Shown: positions 33,251 to 45,500 of the stretch, one piece after another
Position numbering within the stretch: the first letter of the stretch is position 1
Layout: each line of letters opens with the position of its first letter
Source: Dipteris shenzhenensis
Lineage: Eukaryota > Polypodiophyta > Polypodiopsida > Gleicheniales
DNA length: 64,000 nucleotides
Strand: one strand, 5' to 3'
Assembly: GCA_047967505.1 (NCBI GenBank)
Contig: CM106539.1
Notes under the pieces: model-generated
Seen by the model: the letters and a program-made list of their open reading frames with translations, nothing else
The model's database searches: none
What the model was told of the DNA's origin: nothing
Program-made: the position numbers and the translations under genes

Positions 33251-34972
33251 AGGATTCGAGCAAGATCAGGCGATTGTTGCGAGAGGGCGATGTGGTGGTG
33301 TGTCCGGAGGGGACGACGATGGAAAGGCAGCGGCGGAACGTTCAAGCAGAGGCGGAAGAAAAAGATAGGGCAATAAGATAGGGCAAAAGTGCAAAACCCA
33401 TTTTCCCTCGCTTCCCTATTTCCCCCCTCCATTTTTGGGGATAAAATTTGCTCCATTTCACCATGGTTAAGAAAACAATTCAATAGACTGCATTGGGCAC
33501 ATACCCTCCCTCTGACAAGCTCATATAAACTCATAACCTCCCAGATCATGATCTCTGAGAGCTACAACTCTTATAACCTCTTGCTTAGGTGGGAACATGG
33601 GACCGTATCAAATGCCTTACAAAAGTCTACAAAGCAAGTGTAGACTTTATGGTGCCTCGACTATTGTCTCTTAATGATGGCTTTGTAATTTTGTAATTAC
33701 TGATCAACTACCTTTGTAATTTTGTAATTACTAATCAACTACCTTTGTAATTTTGTGACCACTGATTAACTACCTTTGTAATTTTCCCAAAAAAATTACT
33801 TCATAGTTACAGGTAAGCTATAAGGGACAAGCACACTATAAGCTTGGACCCTATCTATTACGGACATTTGGGGCTCATTTTGGGGCCCCAAAATAATTTC
33901 ACTTGAGTATTCTCTCGAAAAGGTAGGCATGGATAATATTTTGCAAATTAGCTCAAAACTTGTCAAGCTTGGCATACTTAAACGCTACTCTTTGAGATGT
34001 TTCCGATGGTGGCCATCATGTGTACACATACTTGGGAGAGCAATTAATTTCTACTTTTGTTGGCAAGCCAACTAACCTAATTACTTTATAACATCTTTTC
34101 CAAGCCCAAATCTATTATGGTTTCATTAGTTATTAGGTTCACCGCCACTGATCCATAGAGAGAATGATTTAATGATATATTTGTTTTATATTATGAAAGA
34201 CTGTTTATATCATGACTTACAAGGTTGGATATCAAGTTCCTTGATTTGAACCACCCTTAAAACCCATTTCTTGGATCTACAACATTGGGACTCCATGCCC
34301 ACTCCATGTAGCCTTCCATTACTCCATTTTTTATTTAATCCTCTAATAGATAGTCTCTTTGTCTTTGGGTGATTGGGCAATTTTGCAAAGTGTGCAAAGC
34401 AAAGTGTACTAGAAAGATAGAGTGAATAGTTACAAATGCCAAAAGAGAATAAGGACAACTTAGGAGAACCAGCTTGTGGTCAAAATCAAAGAGTGAAAGA
34501 GTGAGAGGGTATAGGTGTGGGTGTGGTGGTGTTCATGTGGCCATGTTATGCTTAATTTGCTTGTAGGAATGCATTACTATGGAACATTTCTTACACCTTT
34601 TTCCATAGCCTTTTCTCTTATTTTCTCTAAACATTAGCCCCTTTAATTAGCCACGATTAGTTCTTTGATTACCATAATTAACAATAAGAATCACCATCAA
34701 TGAAGGAGACCTAGTGTTAGTTTTGGGCTTAGTTCATGAACACCCAGTGACTGACTTATCAAATGAGTATTTGTGTGTCATTTCTACATTGGGTCTACAT
34801 CTAGGGTAAAGATTAGTTCCCCCCCCCCCCCCTCCCCCCTTCCCACCCCCCTAACTTAAATTTAAGATTATCCAAAACATAAAAGGGCCCCCACCCCTAA
34901 TGTATAAGCTTATGCATCATTTGCAAAAAACCCCCCTAGTGTACACTCACGTGGTATCGTAAGGTTCCCCTT
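33251..34972. other. Non-genic DNA with a minisatellite and a C homopolymer
   Basis: No gene is supported. A 31-bp minisatellite lies at 33681-33787 (listed separately). A run of 14 C followed by CTCCCCCC begins at about 34819. The following 150 bp carry further C-runs that border AT-rich segments, which may be a decayed MITE related to the GGGGG-ended type at 18940. Confidence 0.4.
33681..33787. repeat. 31-bp minisatellite, about 3.5 copies
   Basis: Units start CTTTGTAATTTTGTAATTAC at 33681, 33712, 33743 and 33774, all exactly 31 bp apart, with slight divergence in the third. Confidence 0.95.
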
Positions 34973-35362
34973 CTAAATCCCCCGGGAGGATAGGAACCTA
35001 TTTCCTGTGTTTTCGATGACTCCACATGCTAGGAGGTCATCAGTCTCCACCTCCCTAAACCCTAGGGGTGTGAGCTGGGCTTGAAAGCGATTTAAACGCT
35101 TCACGAACCTGGGTTCTTGATTGAACAAGTACTTCAAATAATCAATTGGGACCCATCTTTTTGAAGACTCATCAAGTTGATATGCAAAACTCGCGATGTA
35201 GTCTTGCATGTACTTGATGAGGTCTTCAAAATCATATTGGGCTCCCAAGTAGGTGCCTAGGACATCTATGCTCTTATCAAAAACTGGAAATAACTCCTCC
35301 TCTCTATCAATTAACGGAGTACGGGAGATGAAATCGTGGAAGGCAGACCTAGCAGAATCCAT
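34973..35362 (-). CDS. Hypothetical protein, 129 residues
   Basis: ATG at 35362 opens MDSARSAFHDFISRTPLID and the frame runs to 34973. The composition is protein-like, with several aromatic-rich helices (for example YDFEDLIKYMQDYIASFAYQ) and a KRWVPIDYLKYLF block. I see no known domain. It could be the last exon of a gene that includes 35742-35451, but the simplest acceptors upstream (35401-35370) do not keep the phase. Coding is judged from composition only. Confidence 0.45.
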   Translation of the reverse strand: MDSARSAFHDFISRTPLIDREEELFPVFDKSIDVLGTYLGAQYDFEDLIKYMQDYIASFAYQLDESSKRWVPIDYLKYLFNQEPRFVKRLNRFQAQLTPLGFREVETDDLLACGVIENTGNRFLSSRGI

Positions 35363-35450
35363 GGTAGTTTGGTAGCTAGGAGAACTATGGCTATGATAGT
35401 GAAACTTTGAAACATTACACTTCAAAATCTTACACAAAATGCAGACTTAC

Positions 35451-35742
35451 AATGCGATGGTATTGTTGATTGATTGCTTGACGGAGAAAGGCGCATGTCC
35501 TTCCCCATGTAGATGTGTTGCACCTTTGCAAGCAATCCTTTCTTTCCAAGCTTGAACTTCATGATGCATCCCTTCCATTCATGCAAAAGATCACCTCTTT
35601 TGCTCCTGGGAAGCTTATGTAGACCCTTGGCAGATCCTCTCATGACTATCTAATCCTTCAAGCTGTAGGTGCAAGGCACCCATTCACCCAGTGCATTTTT
35701 GCTCCTGTGGGACATAGAGTACATGTATGGTCTCCTCACCAT
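35451..35742 (-). pseudogene. Hypothetical basic protein or upstream exon, with in-frame TAG
   Basis: ATG at 35742 opens MVRRPYMYSMSHRSKNALGE. A TAG at 35652-35650 interrupts, then the same frame continues with MRGSAKGLHKLPRSKRG and a Lys-rich stretch up to a GTAAGT donor at 35450. Similar protein-like composition on both sides of the stop suggests a former Gln or Trp codon. It is probably linked to the frame at 35362-34973 as one gene. Function unknown. Confidence 0.4.
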
Positions 35743-35876
35743 GCTTGTATAGAGGTCACAACAGCAATAGTGGACTAGAAAGTGCAGCTTGGAGAGAGAG
35801 AGCAGCTCTGATAGAGGGACAGAGAGGGAGAAGGTATAGAGGGTGCAACTGAAGCTTGAGAGAAGCTCCAAGACGT

Positions 35877-36115
35877 GCTGTAGCTAGGAATGGAGGGAGA
35901 GAGAGTAGAGGGGGATGAGCAGCTGCTCCAGGAGGTGTTGTAGCTAGGAATGGAGGGAGAAAGAGCAGAGGGGGATGAGCAGCCACTACAGGAGGTACTG
36001 TAGCTAGGAATGGACGAAGAAAGAGCAGAGGGGGATGAGCAGCTGCTGCTGTAGGAGGTGCTGTAGCTAGGAGTGGAGAGAGAATGAGCAGCTGCTATAG
36101 GAGGTGCTGGAGAGG
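35877..36115. repeat. 60-bp minisatellite, about 4 copies
   Basis: TAGCTAGGAATGGA recurs at 35881, 35941, 36001 and 36064 with GAGCAGAGGGGGATGAGCAG between. On the minus strand it creates Ser/Pro-rich frames that I regard as composition artefacts. Confidence 0.9.
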
Positions 36116-37157
36116 GAGAAACACAATGGACCAGAGCAGGAGGGGGTAGAGAAGATGCCAAATGCGTTCCCACATTTGAAAAATGGAGGGAGAATAGAGC
36201 TGGACCAGAGAAGAGGAGGGGGCAGGCCTGTAACAAGTTGAGAGGGAAAAAATTCACCCAGAAGAGCCCACCGCCTCTTGAATGACTTGTAGGTTTGTTT
36301 AGGGGAGGTGCATATGGAAGAAGGATCAAGCATGGGTTGAGGGGGGAGGGGGGATGGTTTGAGTGGTCCCCGGTGTAAGAGGTCGTTGAAGATATGTTGA
36401 CGGAGCTTCCACTCCCAACTACTCTGTGTTAGTGTTAGTAGAATAAGTAAAGTGCATTCTCATGCTCCTCTTAAGTCCCATATTTGATTTGAGTGGGACT
36501 TCTAATGGATTCTTATCAGACTTTTTCTTTGACATGCCATGTTTGAACATCCAGAGTTGTGCATGACATTTTGTATATCTTCTCTACATTGACATGCCTT
36601 CAAAATCCATTTTATGGATTATATTTCATTGAGGGCTTTGCTTGGAAGTATTTGAGCCCAACAAGGTTGTGGAACCATCTGGAGCTTTATTTGTCTAAGT
36701 CAACAAATCGAGAGGAGTCTGATAATACACCATACAAACACTATGGTCAGCATCAACAACAAATCCCATTAGCAGAGCCAAAACAGAACAGGGCACTGAC
36801 TTACAACTAAGTCATCGTCTTGAATTTGAGTTCACACATGGAATGACAAGAGGTTCTACACAAGTAGCTCTTGAGGATGCATTCGACTCTAGGGTGAAGG
36901 TGATTACACCAAAATGGGTTTGGATGAGTTTCTTGTGACCCTCAAAGCTTTTTCCACATTTCTTTACTAACATCACCATTAACCATCTACCTTCTTTTCA
37001 CCATTAACCATCTTCTCATCCTCTTTTCTTTATTTTTCTTTCTTTCAGTTCTATCTTAGAATCCTTTCCTAGAATCCCCCTTTTATAAACCTCTTCAGCC
37101 ATAGTTTTCATTTTAGTAGCCAATAGGGGCTGTTTGCAGGTCTGCCCACCCTCCACC
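36116..37157. other. Non-genic DNA
   Basis: No gene, RNA or element end is supported. Open frames (for example 36559-36810) show no motif. CT-rich stretches near 36950-37080 are unstructured. Confidence 0.4.
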
Positions 37158-37281
37158 TCAACATGGCATTGCCCCACAAAAAGGAGCACTCCCATTGGTA
37201 CACCTCAAATACCTCACTAATCCCTTGAAATTAGGAAATACTAATTGGAGGCCCTTTGGAGACCCCAATTCTCCTCTAATG
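37158..37281 (-). mobile_element. Right-end fragment of the TIR element family
   Basis: The minus strand starts GAGGAGAATTGGGGTCTCCA and continues for about 120 bp of similarity to the right end of the complete copy (44311-44430), including ATGGCATTGCCCCAC and the GGTACA-containing blocks. The rest of the element is absent. A T9 run follows directly inside at about 37303. Confidence 0.7.
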
Positions 37282-38670
37282 CTTCCAATTGACAGGTGAT
37301 CTGTCTTTTTTTTTTGGGAGGGAGGTGCAACATCATTATGCTCAATAGGTTGAAATTTCTCTTTAACTTGCAACTTATTGCTCTGACTTTATGTTCGATG
37401 GTTTCAAATTATAAATAACCCCTTCTCTTTAACTTTGCTTTGATTTCATGTGGGATGGTTCCAAACTATAAATCATTGAGTACATGAACTAAACATGAAT
37501 CCCAAGATTCCCAACAGAATGGTTGAGACGAAGTTCACAAGCTCACAATCTCATTTCTATCCCCCATCTCTTAGGAGCACAGCATACCCATGGCCAACGC
37601 AAACAGGTAGAGGGGGGGAATCAAACGTGGGCAGCCAGTTCAAGTGGGTGAATGCCCAAACTGCCTGAGCTTCTGAGCCAGGTTAGGTGGGTGAATGCCC
37701 AAACTAGCCAAGCTCCGCAAAACATGAAATTGTCTGGGCACGTGGAAAGCTAAGCATCTAGAAGAGCCAGTAATGTCCTGCTCACTAGCTCTACAAGTGC
37801 CTCTTTGGGAAATGTTGGAGTGTTTCTCCTTGTCAACCTCAACCTGCATCAATGGCCTCCCCTACCTGCTTCATGTGGCATTCAGCTCATGCTGCTCGTC
37901 CCCTTCTGTACTTGGGTGGTCTGCTCAGTCTCGCTCTCAGCAGGATCGTCTCCTCCTCTTGCTTTACCTGCACATGCATGGAGGACTGAGACAGGGGAGC
38001 GCCCAAGAACCGAACGAAAGCTCGAAGTTGGTAAAAGAATGAGACGGAAGAGGGCTTACCTGACGAGCTAGTCTCACATTGGGAGGAGGATTCTAACACA
38101 ATTGGCCCAGGGTTCATGCTTCGTTCAGTCATCTTCTCGGATAACTCCCTGCAGAAATGTTATGAGGGCAGATGAGCATCAAAGCGGTCATCCTCGTTCA
38201 TGTCCCAGTAGCTAGAGGCCAACACCTTCTTTGTAACAAAAGTTGATAAAGAGAAATGTGTTTTGATTCTCCATTAAAGAAAATACAATCTCACCCTTTC
38301 ATCCTCATAGAAGCACGAAGCAGGTTTCATGATCTTAGCAATGCTTATTAGCTTGGAATGCTTCTGTCGGGCTTAGCCTTTCCAAACATGGAAGGACAGT
38401 TGAATATACAATGACAAAATCTGAGTGGAGCTGTTTCTATATTTGAATTTTTGAATGTATGAATAGTGTTGTGCATATTGCGAGAAACAGCGTTCCAGAC
38501 TATATGTTGTTATTTCTATATTTGAAAATTAGAATGTATGAATAGCGTTGTGTATCCTTTCCTGAAAGAGTATGATTCTAGATTTCAACACTATTTCTAT
38601 GTAAATGAGACTCTTACGTTCTTCCCATAGCGTTTTGTTCCTACTGGTTGAAAATACTGCAGCAAACTAC
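37282..38670. other. Non-genic DNA with small local duplications
   Basis: No gene is supported. GTGGGTGAATGCCCAAACT occurs twice (about 37646 and 37689). A roughly 115-bp segment around 38440-38560 contains two copies of a TTTCTATATTTGAA...GAATGTATGAATAG block. Frames in this region have no motif. Confidence 0.4.
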
Positions 38671-38808
38671 GAAGAGCATAGCTCTGCATAAAATTCACAC
38701 TGGCAAGGTTCTTCTTCTAAGGAGTTCAAGCGGCCGGTTGAAGAGCATAGCTCTGCATAAAATTCACACTGGCAAGGTTCTTCTTCTAAGAAGTTCAAGC
38801 AGCCGGTT
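38671..38808. repeat. 69-bp tandem duplication
   Basis: GAAGAGCATAGCTCTGCATA... repeats at 38671 and 38740 with two or three differences. Each unit holds the palindrome GAGCATAGCTC-like core and a GCGGCCGG or GCAGCCGG end. It lies just downstream of the kinase gene's stop. Confidence 0.93.
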
Positions 38809-38890
38809 TGACTTTAGTGGAATTGCTTAATGTACATCAAGCAGCTACTGCCCGGGGTTCTAAAGCTTCGTGTGCAAGTGTTACTCAAGC

Positions 38891-39348
38891 TCACACTTTA
38901 CGTAGATTAATGCCATAAAAATGTGTGAACCCAAACATTTGCGTAAACCCACTACAGGAAATTACACGCAGATAGAGTATATAACCTCCTAATCTACAAA
39001 ATTTATATAAATGAACATGTACCAATACAAGCATGCAAATTCCTTTGATTAATCTCGTTGTGAATACAATTTGCAACCTTTTTTTGGGGTGATCCCACCA
39101 AAAGCTCCGGTAGTCCTTCCTGATGCTCCAAAGTGTTTTAGCAGTATTTTTCATACTCGGCCTCTCTTGTCTTGTTGGAGCTGCACATTGAAATGCTAGC
39201 TCTAACAATTTCTCAAGGACAAAACTTGCTGATGGGCTTCTTTCCAGCTTAGGGTCAAGTGTCTCTAAGGCCTTTCCATCAAGAAACATCTGGAATGCCT
39301 ATAGACAGACAATGTAGTTTATACAAAGTCTCTCTCTCTCTGTCTCTT

Positions 39349-39381
<33 letters not shown>

Positions 39382-39523
39382 ATCTATCTATCTATCTCTC
39401 TCTCACACACCCTTTTTTTTGGTAAAAGAAATTTTGCATTAAGAATACATTTACATTCATAGCTGGACAGCTACTACTCAAAACTAAAAACAGTAATATA
39501 AAACTTTCAACTGGGCCTGAGGA

Positions 39524-39585
<62 letters not shown>

Positions 39586-42500
39586 AGCCACAAAAGTGCT
39601 CCTGATTCTCTACTCTTTATCGTCCTCATCCCGAGGAGACGCATTGGCAAGCACAATAAAGTAGAAATGAAACGAAGACCAAATCAAAGTCCTCAGGAGA
39701 GTGCAAACGCACCCATCTTGTAGTTATCCTCTCCTTCAGCTCTCTTTTCTGTTCAATAGGGTGCCTTCCTGTAAATAGCTCAACAAGGAGCACCCCAAAA
39801 GAATATACATCACTCTTTTGTGTAAGTTGATAAGTTTTGAGGTACTCTGGATCCAGATATCCTGCCGTTCCCTTCACTTGTGTGGAAACATGAGTAGCAT
39901 CAAAACTCCTGGGGTCCGAGACGTGCGAATCCAAAATCAGCTACTTTAGCTCTAAAGTTTTCTGTTAGCAGAATATTAGAGGACTTTATGTCGCGGTGGA
40001 TTATAGACTGATCTGCAAAATAACTACTAATTTAGTAAACTAAGAGAAATGATGCTTATCCTAAGCAGGCGAGATATGAAGGCTACACTTTCTTTACTCA
40101 TCCTCACCAGCATATTGATGGAGATACGTCAGAGCATGTGCAATATCTATAGCAATATTCAGCCTTTTAGTCAAGTCAAGAATTGCTCCATATTGACCTA
40201 CGCAGGAGCCACAAGGAAAGAAGGTTATATTTTTCTTATTCAGATTCACAGGAAAACGTTATAGCTTTGCATCAACCATTGCCCCCCGTAACTTTTGTAA
40301 TGACAAACTTTGATCAATGTGTCTTTCTTTCAGAAATATTGTTTTGGTGATTGCTACTTATGCCAATATCTAAAGCAATATTCAACCTTTTAGTCAAGTC
40401 AAGAATTGCTCCATATTTATACTTATGCCAATATCTAAAGCAATATTCAGCCTTTTAGTCAAGTCAAGAATTGCTCCATATTGACCTACGCAGGAGCCAC
40501 TAGGAAAGAAGGTTATATTTTCTTATTGAGAGTCACAGGAAAACGTTATAGCTTTGCATCAACCATTGCCGCCCCTAGCTTTTGTAATGACAAACTTTGA
40601 TCAATGTGTCTTTCTTTCAGAAATATTGTTTTGGTGATTGCTACCTATGCACACCCCTACAAACCTTTTACTAGAGATAAGATGAAATTAACGAATTTGA
40701 AGCACATTGGTTGAAGCGAATAAAAGTATTGCTATCCTGCCAAGAAACTGTAGCAGGCACTAGCTGCTTGCTTGATTCTGGCTTCGACTTGTTTTGTGTT
40801 CTATGATTTCTGGAACAAGTCTACTCTTGCTTTTACAGTCGTGGAAGACAAATCATTTTTACTTTTCCCTTTTCTTTTGTATCTGTGCAGGCCATTTCTT
40901 CATTTTGTAAGTTTGAATACATATAAAACATGCATTCAAATACATTTGTATTTTATGGTAACAGTAACACTTTTGCGAATGGATGAATCACACCTAAGTG
41001 ATGTTAAGTTTAGGTGAATGCCTGGATCTTGGGAAGAAGCCGATTCTAATAGACAATGTAAGTACACACACACACACACATATAGATAGAGAGAGAGAGC
41101 ATTTATTGGAGAAGTAGAGATTCCTTTTGATGATTGCTTCAATTAATCATCCTAGAACGAATCTTGAGTGGTGATAGCTATAGGAGACACACAAAGATAC
41201 GCACCGAGGCCCCTCCCAAATCATGTAGGACTGCAGAGGCAAGAAATTCCAGGCATGTTGTCCATACTTCTAGTAGCATGGGTTGGAAGTGATATGGCAC
41301 CACCGAAAATATAGAAAAGGTGTTAAAGAATAGGGCAGCGAGCTCCTAGTAAGCTAATGCTAGCCTTAATAGACTTGGAATATGGCAAAGGAATCTCATA
41401 ACTTTCTCCAATATCTCACAACATGCGTGCTAAGACGATGACTCTGGACTTCAGGTAGGTCCTTCTATTTGATGAGGCACTCGATATAGACTTTGTTGCG
41501 AAGGATTATAGAATAACGCAAGGCCCAAAAACCCTCTCATTGGCGTGGGATTGCATGACTGCGGCCCCTTCCTACACATTTCATTCTACACATTTCATTT
41601 TTGAGGAGTCCACTTGAATCCCATTCCTACACACAATGTTACCAAAAAATTCAGGCTAGCCGGGTCTCCAAGGTTTGAACCCATGACTTCAGGATTGGAA
41701 GCTCAATGCTCAAACCACTGAAGAGAGGTGGTGAAAGCTCTTTTGCCATAAAAGTACACTTGTTGGCCTTGGCATAGAGCTGATGGAACCTCAAGATCTC
41801 TAGCACCTGTTTGACAAGCTCAATGCGCTCCTGTTTACTTTTGTTATAGATGAGGATGTAAAAAACCAGCACATATCAGAATAGAAATGGCTACAATGTC
41901 TTATTCATCAATGCCTGAAAGTTGACCTGTGCAGTCTGCATTTCTGAGCCAACAAGTCATCAATCTTAGGGATTGGAAATCTGTTTTTGATGGTAACCTT
42001 GTTGAGATCTCTGTAATCATTGCACATGCGGTATGAGCCAACATTCTTTTCAAATAGAAGCACCGGTGAGGTAAGAGCAGACGTGCTATGAGAAGTGACA
42101 TTCCTCTCGAGTACCTCCTTTACTTTGTTGTGCTACTTCCTCTCGTTCCACCTTAGAGAAACAATATGTAGCCTTGTCGATGGGTGGCTCCAAGACTAGC
42201 ATGATAAACATCTCTCTTCGGAGGTAGCTGCAAATTCTAAGATCAATTGCCACATATCAACATCCTCCTTAAGTGGGAGACTCCCTATATCGGGCTCGAT
42301 CAATTCAATGCATACAAGGCACTCTCTTTCTTGAGATCTCTAGCCAATTGCCTTCTTGGGGCTGTTAAACCCTACAACACCATTTTTTTTCCTTTGTGTG
42401 GAAAAGTGGAGAGTCATGGCTTTCAGATCGATGCTTAACCCACCCAAAGATCTTATCTTGATCTCATCCAATCACATTCCTAAATAATGTCATATTCAAG

Positions 42501-45500
42501 GCAAAGAGATCTGCAAAAGTGTAATCCTATGAGTGTTGGATCCATGCATCCTAGCAATATAGGCTGCTAATCATGTGTGCTATCCATTGGCAACCTTGAC
42601 TTATCAACCCATGGTCAATCTTCATGGCTGCAAGATCTACTTCCTGCAAGGTCTTAGTGTTGATGAAGTTGTCCTATTGATATGAATAGTCCTACTATCA
42701 ATGCCACCTCTCAATCTAAGTCTCATCATTTTTAGCACCCATTAATGGATCAAGGGATATTGTATAGAGCTCTAATAAGGAATTCCAAGACTACTTGTCC
42801 TCATCCACCACAGTATAATTACCCTCAACGTGATCCTATGCATTGGTGGATGGCATAGCAATGTGATGATTGATGCAACTCTAGAAATCTAACATGGAGT
42901 ACTAACATGGACTCTTTGAGTAATTCTCTCATGATCTTGGAGCCTCTTTGTATCTTGTGCATACACATTGTGAGCCAAAGGCTAGAAGGAGGATTGGCGT
43001 ATCTCCCACTACTGCAAGTCACGGCAAGAACTCAATGGCATGCTAATTAATGGGGTGAAAAGGCCAATTGTGTGCATAGGAAGACTTATCGGCATGCCCA
43101 ATGAAAGATGCATGCCAATACGCTGACCAAGAATAGATGGCTCCATCTACAAGTGTTTGAAAAGCTGCAAACTAGATGGTTACCTCATAAAATTGCCTAG
43201 AGGTGCAGAGAATGGGTCATCAATGCCGAGGTAATCCCCATATTGGGAAATTTACTATTCCATCTGAAATGACATGGAGGGCTGAAAACTAGAGGGTTGT
43301 ATAGCATCTTCCATAAGACCACCTTGTGGTATAGAGGATGCATCTTGGTTGTTAGAGTGATTGCCATGCTATGACATATTGAAATGACATGGAGGGCTGA
43401 AAACTAGAGGGATGTATAGCATCTTCCATAAGACAAACTTATGGTATAAAGGATCCATCTTGGTTGTTAGAGTGCTAGGTCACAGGTTGCTTACCTTTAT
43501 CCTAGTGGCAGCAACTTGCCAATTCGGGGAGATTTGGGGTCTCAAAAGGGCCTCATAAGGAATGGATTAAGAAATGGATTAAATAATTAGAAATGAACCT
43601 ACTATGGTAACCCATGGGCTAAGGGACCCGTAGCATTGACTCAACTAACATGGGTACCTTTATTTTGAAATTGGGCAACCTTAGCCTTTTGATGGAGGTG
43701 ATGGTGGATAGATCAAAGGTCCAGGATGACTTTAGTGGATGGTGGATGCACTTTGGTGGGCTCCAAAAGGTGAAATTTGACTTTGGGGAGGCCTCATTAA
43801 GAGAGGAAAAGTGGGTTTTAATATGGGCCCTTGATTCAAGTCCAAGATCAATGGATGAGATGGAGGGACCTAATGGAGGGTGGAGATTCAAGCACATTTT
43901 GGAGGGCTAGGATTGAAGCCCATTTTGGATGGCTTAGATTGCTCACTTTCAAAATAAAGGACCCGGATTCAAGCGCCTTTTCCCCTCATCTCATCCCTTG
44001 ATCTACTTCCAAATCTAGGGCCCGGATTGAAGCGCCATTTGCACTCATCTCCTCCCTTGGATCTACTAGCAAATCTATGGCTCATATTGAAGCGCATTTT
44101 CCCTTTGTGCTGATCAAGGGTGGAGATTTCATCCTTCTATCCTTTGATGGTATCCCTTAGATCTATCCCTTGATCTAATGGCTGGGAGTGATTTACCTCA
44201 AATTTGAATGTATCCCTTGGATTGAAGATTAGATCAAAGGGCTGGGAGTGAAGATCATAGGTCCAAACTCTAGGTTGGAGATCTCCATACAATTAAATGC
44301 TTTTGTCAACTGCAACATGGCATTGCCCCACACCTCAGAGCACTCTCATTGGTACATCTCAAATTGCTCTCTAATCTCTTGAAATTAGGAAACACTAATT
44401 GGGGGCCCTTTTGAGACCCCAAATCTCCCCTAATGACTCACTAGTTGGTTAATTTGCTCAGATGGTTACTGACCAAGCTATGGTCCCATCTGCAAATGAG
44501 TGCTCTGAAGCCTTAAAGCTTTTGTCCCCAAAGTTCTGCCTATGCATTTGCTTATGTGAGTGAATATGAAGGCATTCCGGTGCCACTTGTGGATGCTCCC
44601 ATTATGCAGACTCATTGAGCGGCCTCCTCTTGTGCATCACTGCCTAGCATAGAACCATCTGACGATCAAGATACAACCTTTGGTTACATAGTACTCTGTC
44701 AATGCCAAAAGGGTGCCAATGTGTCTTGATACCTACCCCAAACTGAGAGTTATGGTTACCCATAAGCACAATTGAGCGCATCTCAAATTATAAAATCATG
44801 TACAAATGTCTACATGAGCTTGGTACTTATGTTGGATTTGAAACCTCAAATTGAGAGGAAATCCAATGAGCGCGAAAGTCACTCCACTCCGGTGGCAGCT
44901 TAATAAGCTCCACGTATCCCACGAGTTGGGCTCGGTAGTAAGCTCGTCGTCAATGTATGCCATATTAGTTGATGTGGCAGCTTCATTTTACAATTTTGGT
45001 TAAGGAAGAAGGCTACAATTTGCTCTTTTTTGACACCTAGAGAGCACCTACACTTAAGACGACTAAGACACTTAGGGCTTAGATAGGGCACTTGGGTCCC
45101 CTAAGTGCACGTAAGAAAGGGGTAGTTAATCAAAACAGAATACCAAAAGTAAGTGGCTAACGAATGAAGAGTTTAAAACGACAAAGTAAAACAAAGCTAG
45201 GAATCCCATCATGGTCAACGGGTCTACCAATGCAAGCCAACCCTTGCAGATAGCAGATGGTATTATTCTTCTGATCAGGCTGTTCTGTCAAGCCACTAGC
45301 ATTGAATGCTCATTGTTGGTTGGCATCTCGTTGGCAGCTATGCACGATTTTTTTTAAAGAACAAACTGCATGCATCGAGGACTTCATAACTTAAGGATAC
45401 AATACAGGATTTGAACACACTGGTGGTTTGGACGGATCTTACTTATCTTCACATCAGACTTCAGAAAAACAGAAAACCCCGTATTACCTTGCAGGCTGGT

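Noticed and set aside
33681-33787. CRISPR-like array
   Set aside because: Units are contiguous 31-bp repeats without unique spacers, in a plant nuclear context.
34790-34990. MITE bounded by C-runs
   Set aside because: C-runs at both ends suggest a terminal repeat, but the ends cannot be aligned convincingly and no target duplication is visible.
16750-35742. TAG read as glutamine (alternative genetic code) because TAG recurs at Gln positions
   Set aside because: TAG also replaces Trp (4832, 14604) and Arg (4379). TGA and TAA stops and frameshifts occur in the same sequences. Decay explains all of these better.
35756-36333. Ser-rich open frames of up to 184 codons
   Set aside because: They follow the 60-bp minisatellite period, which is divisible by three, so openness is a composition effect.
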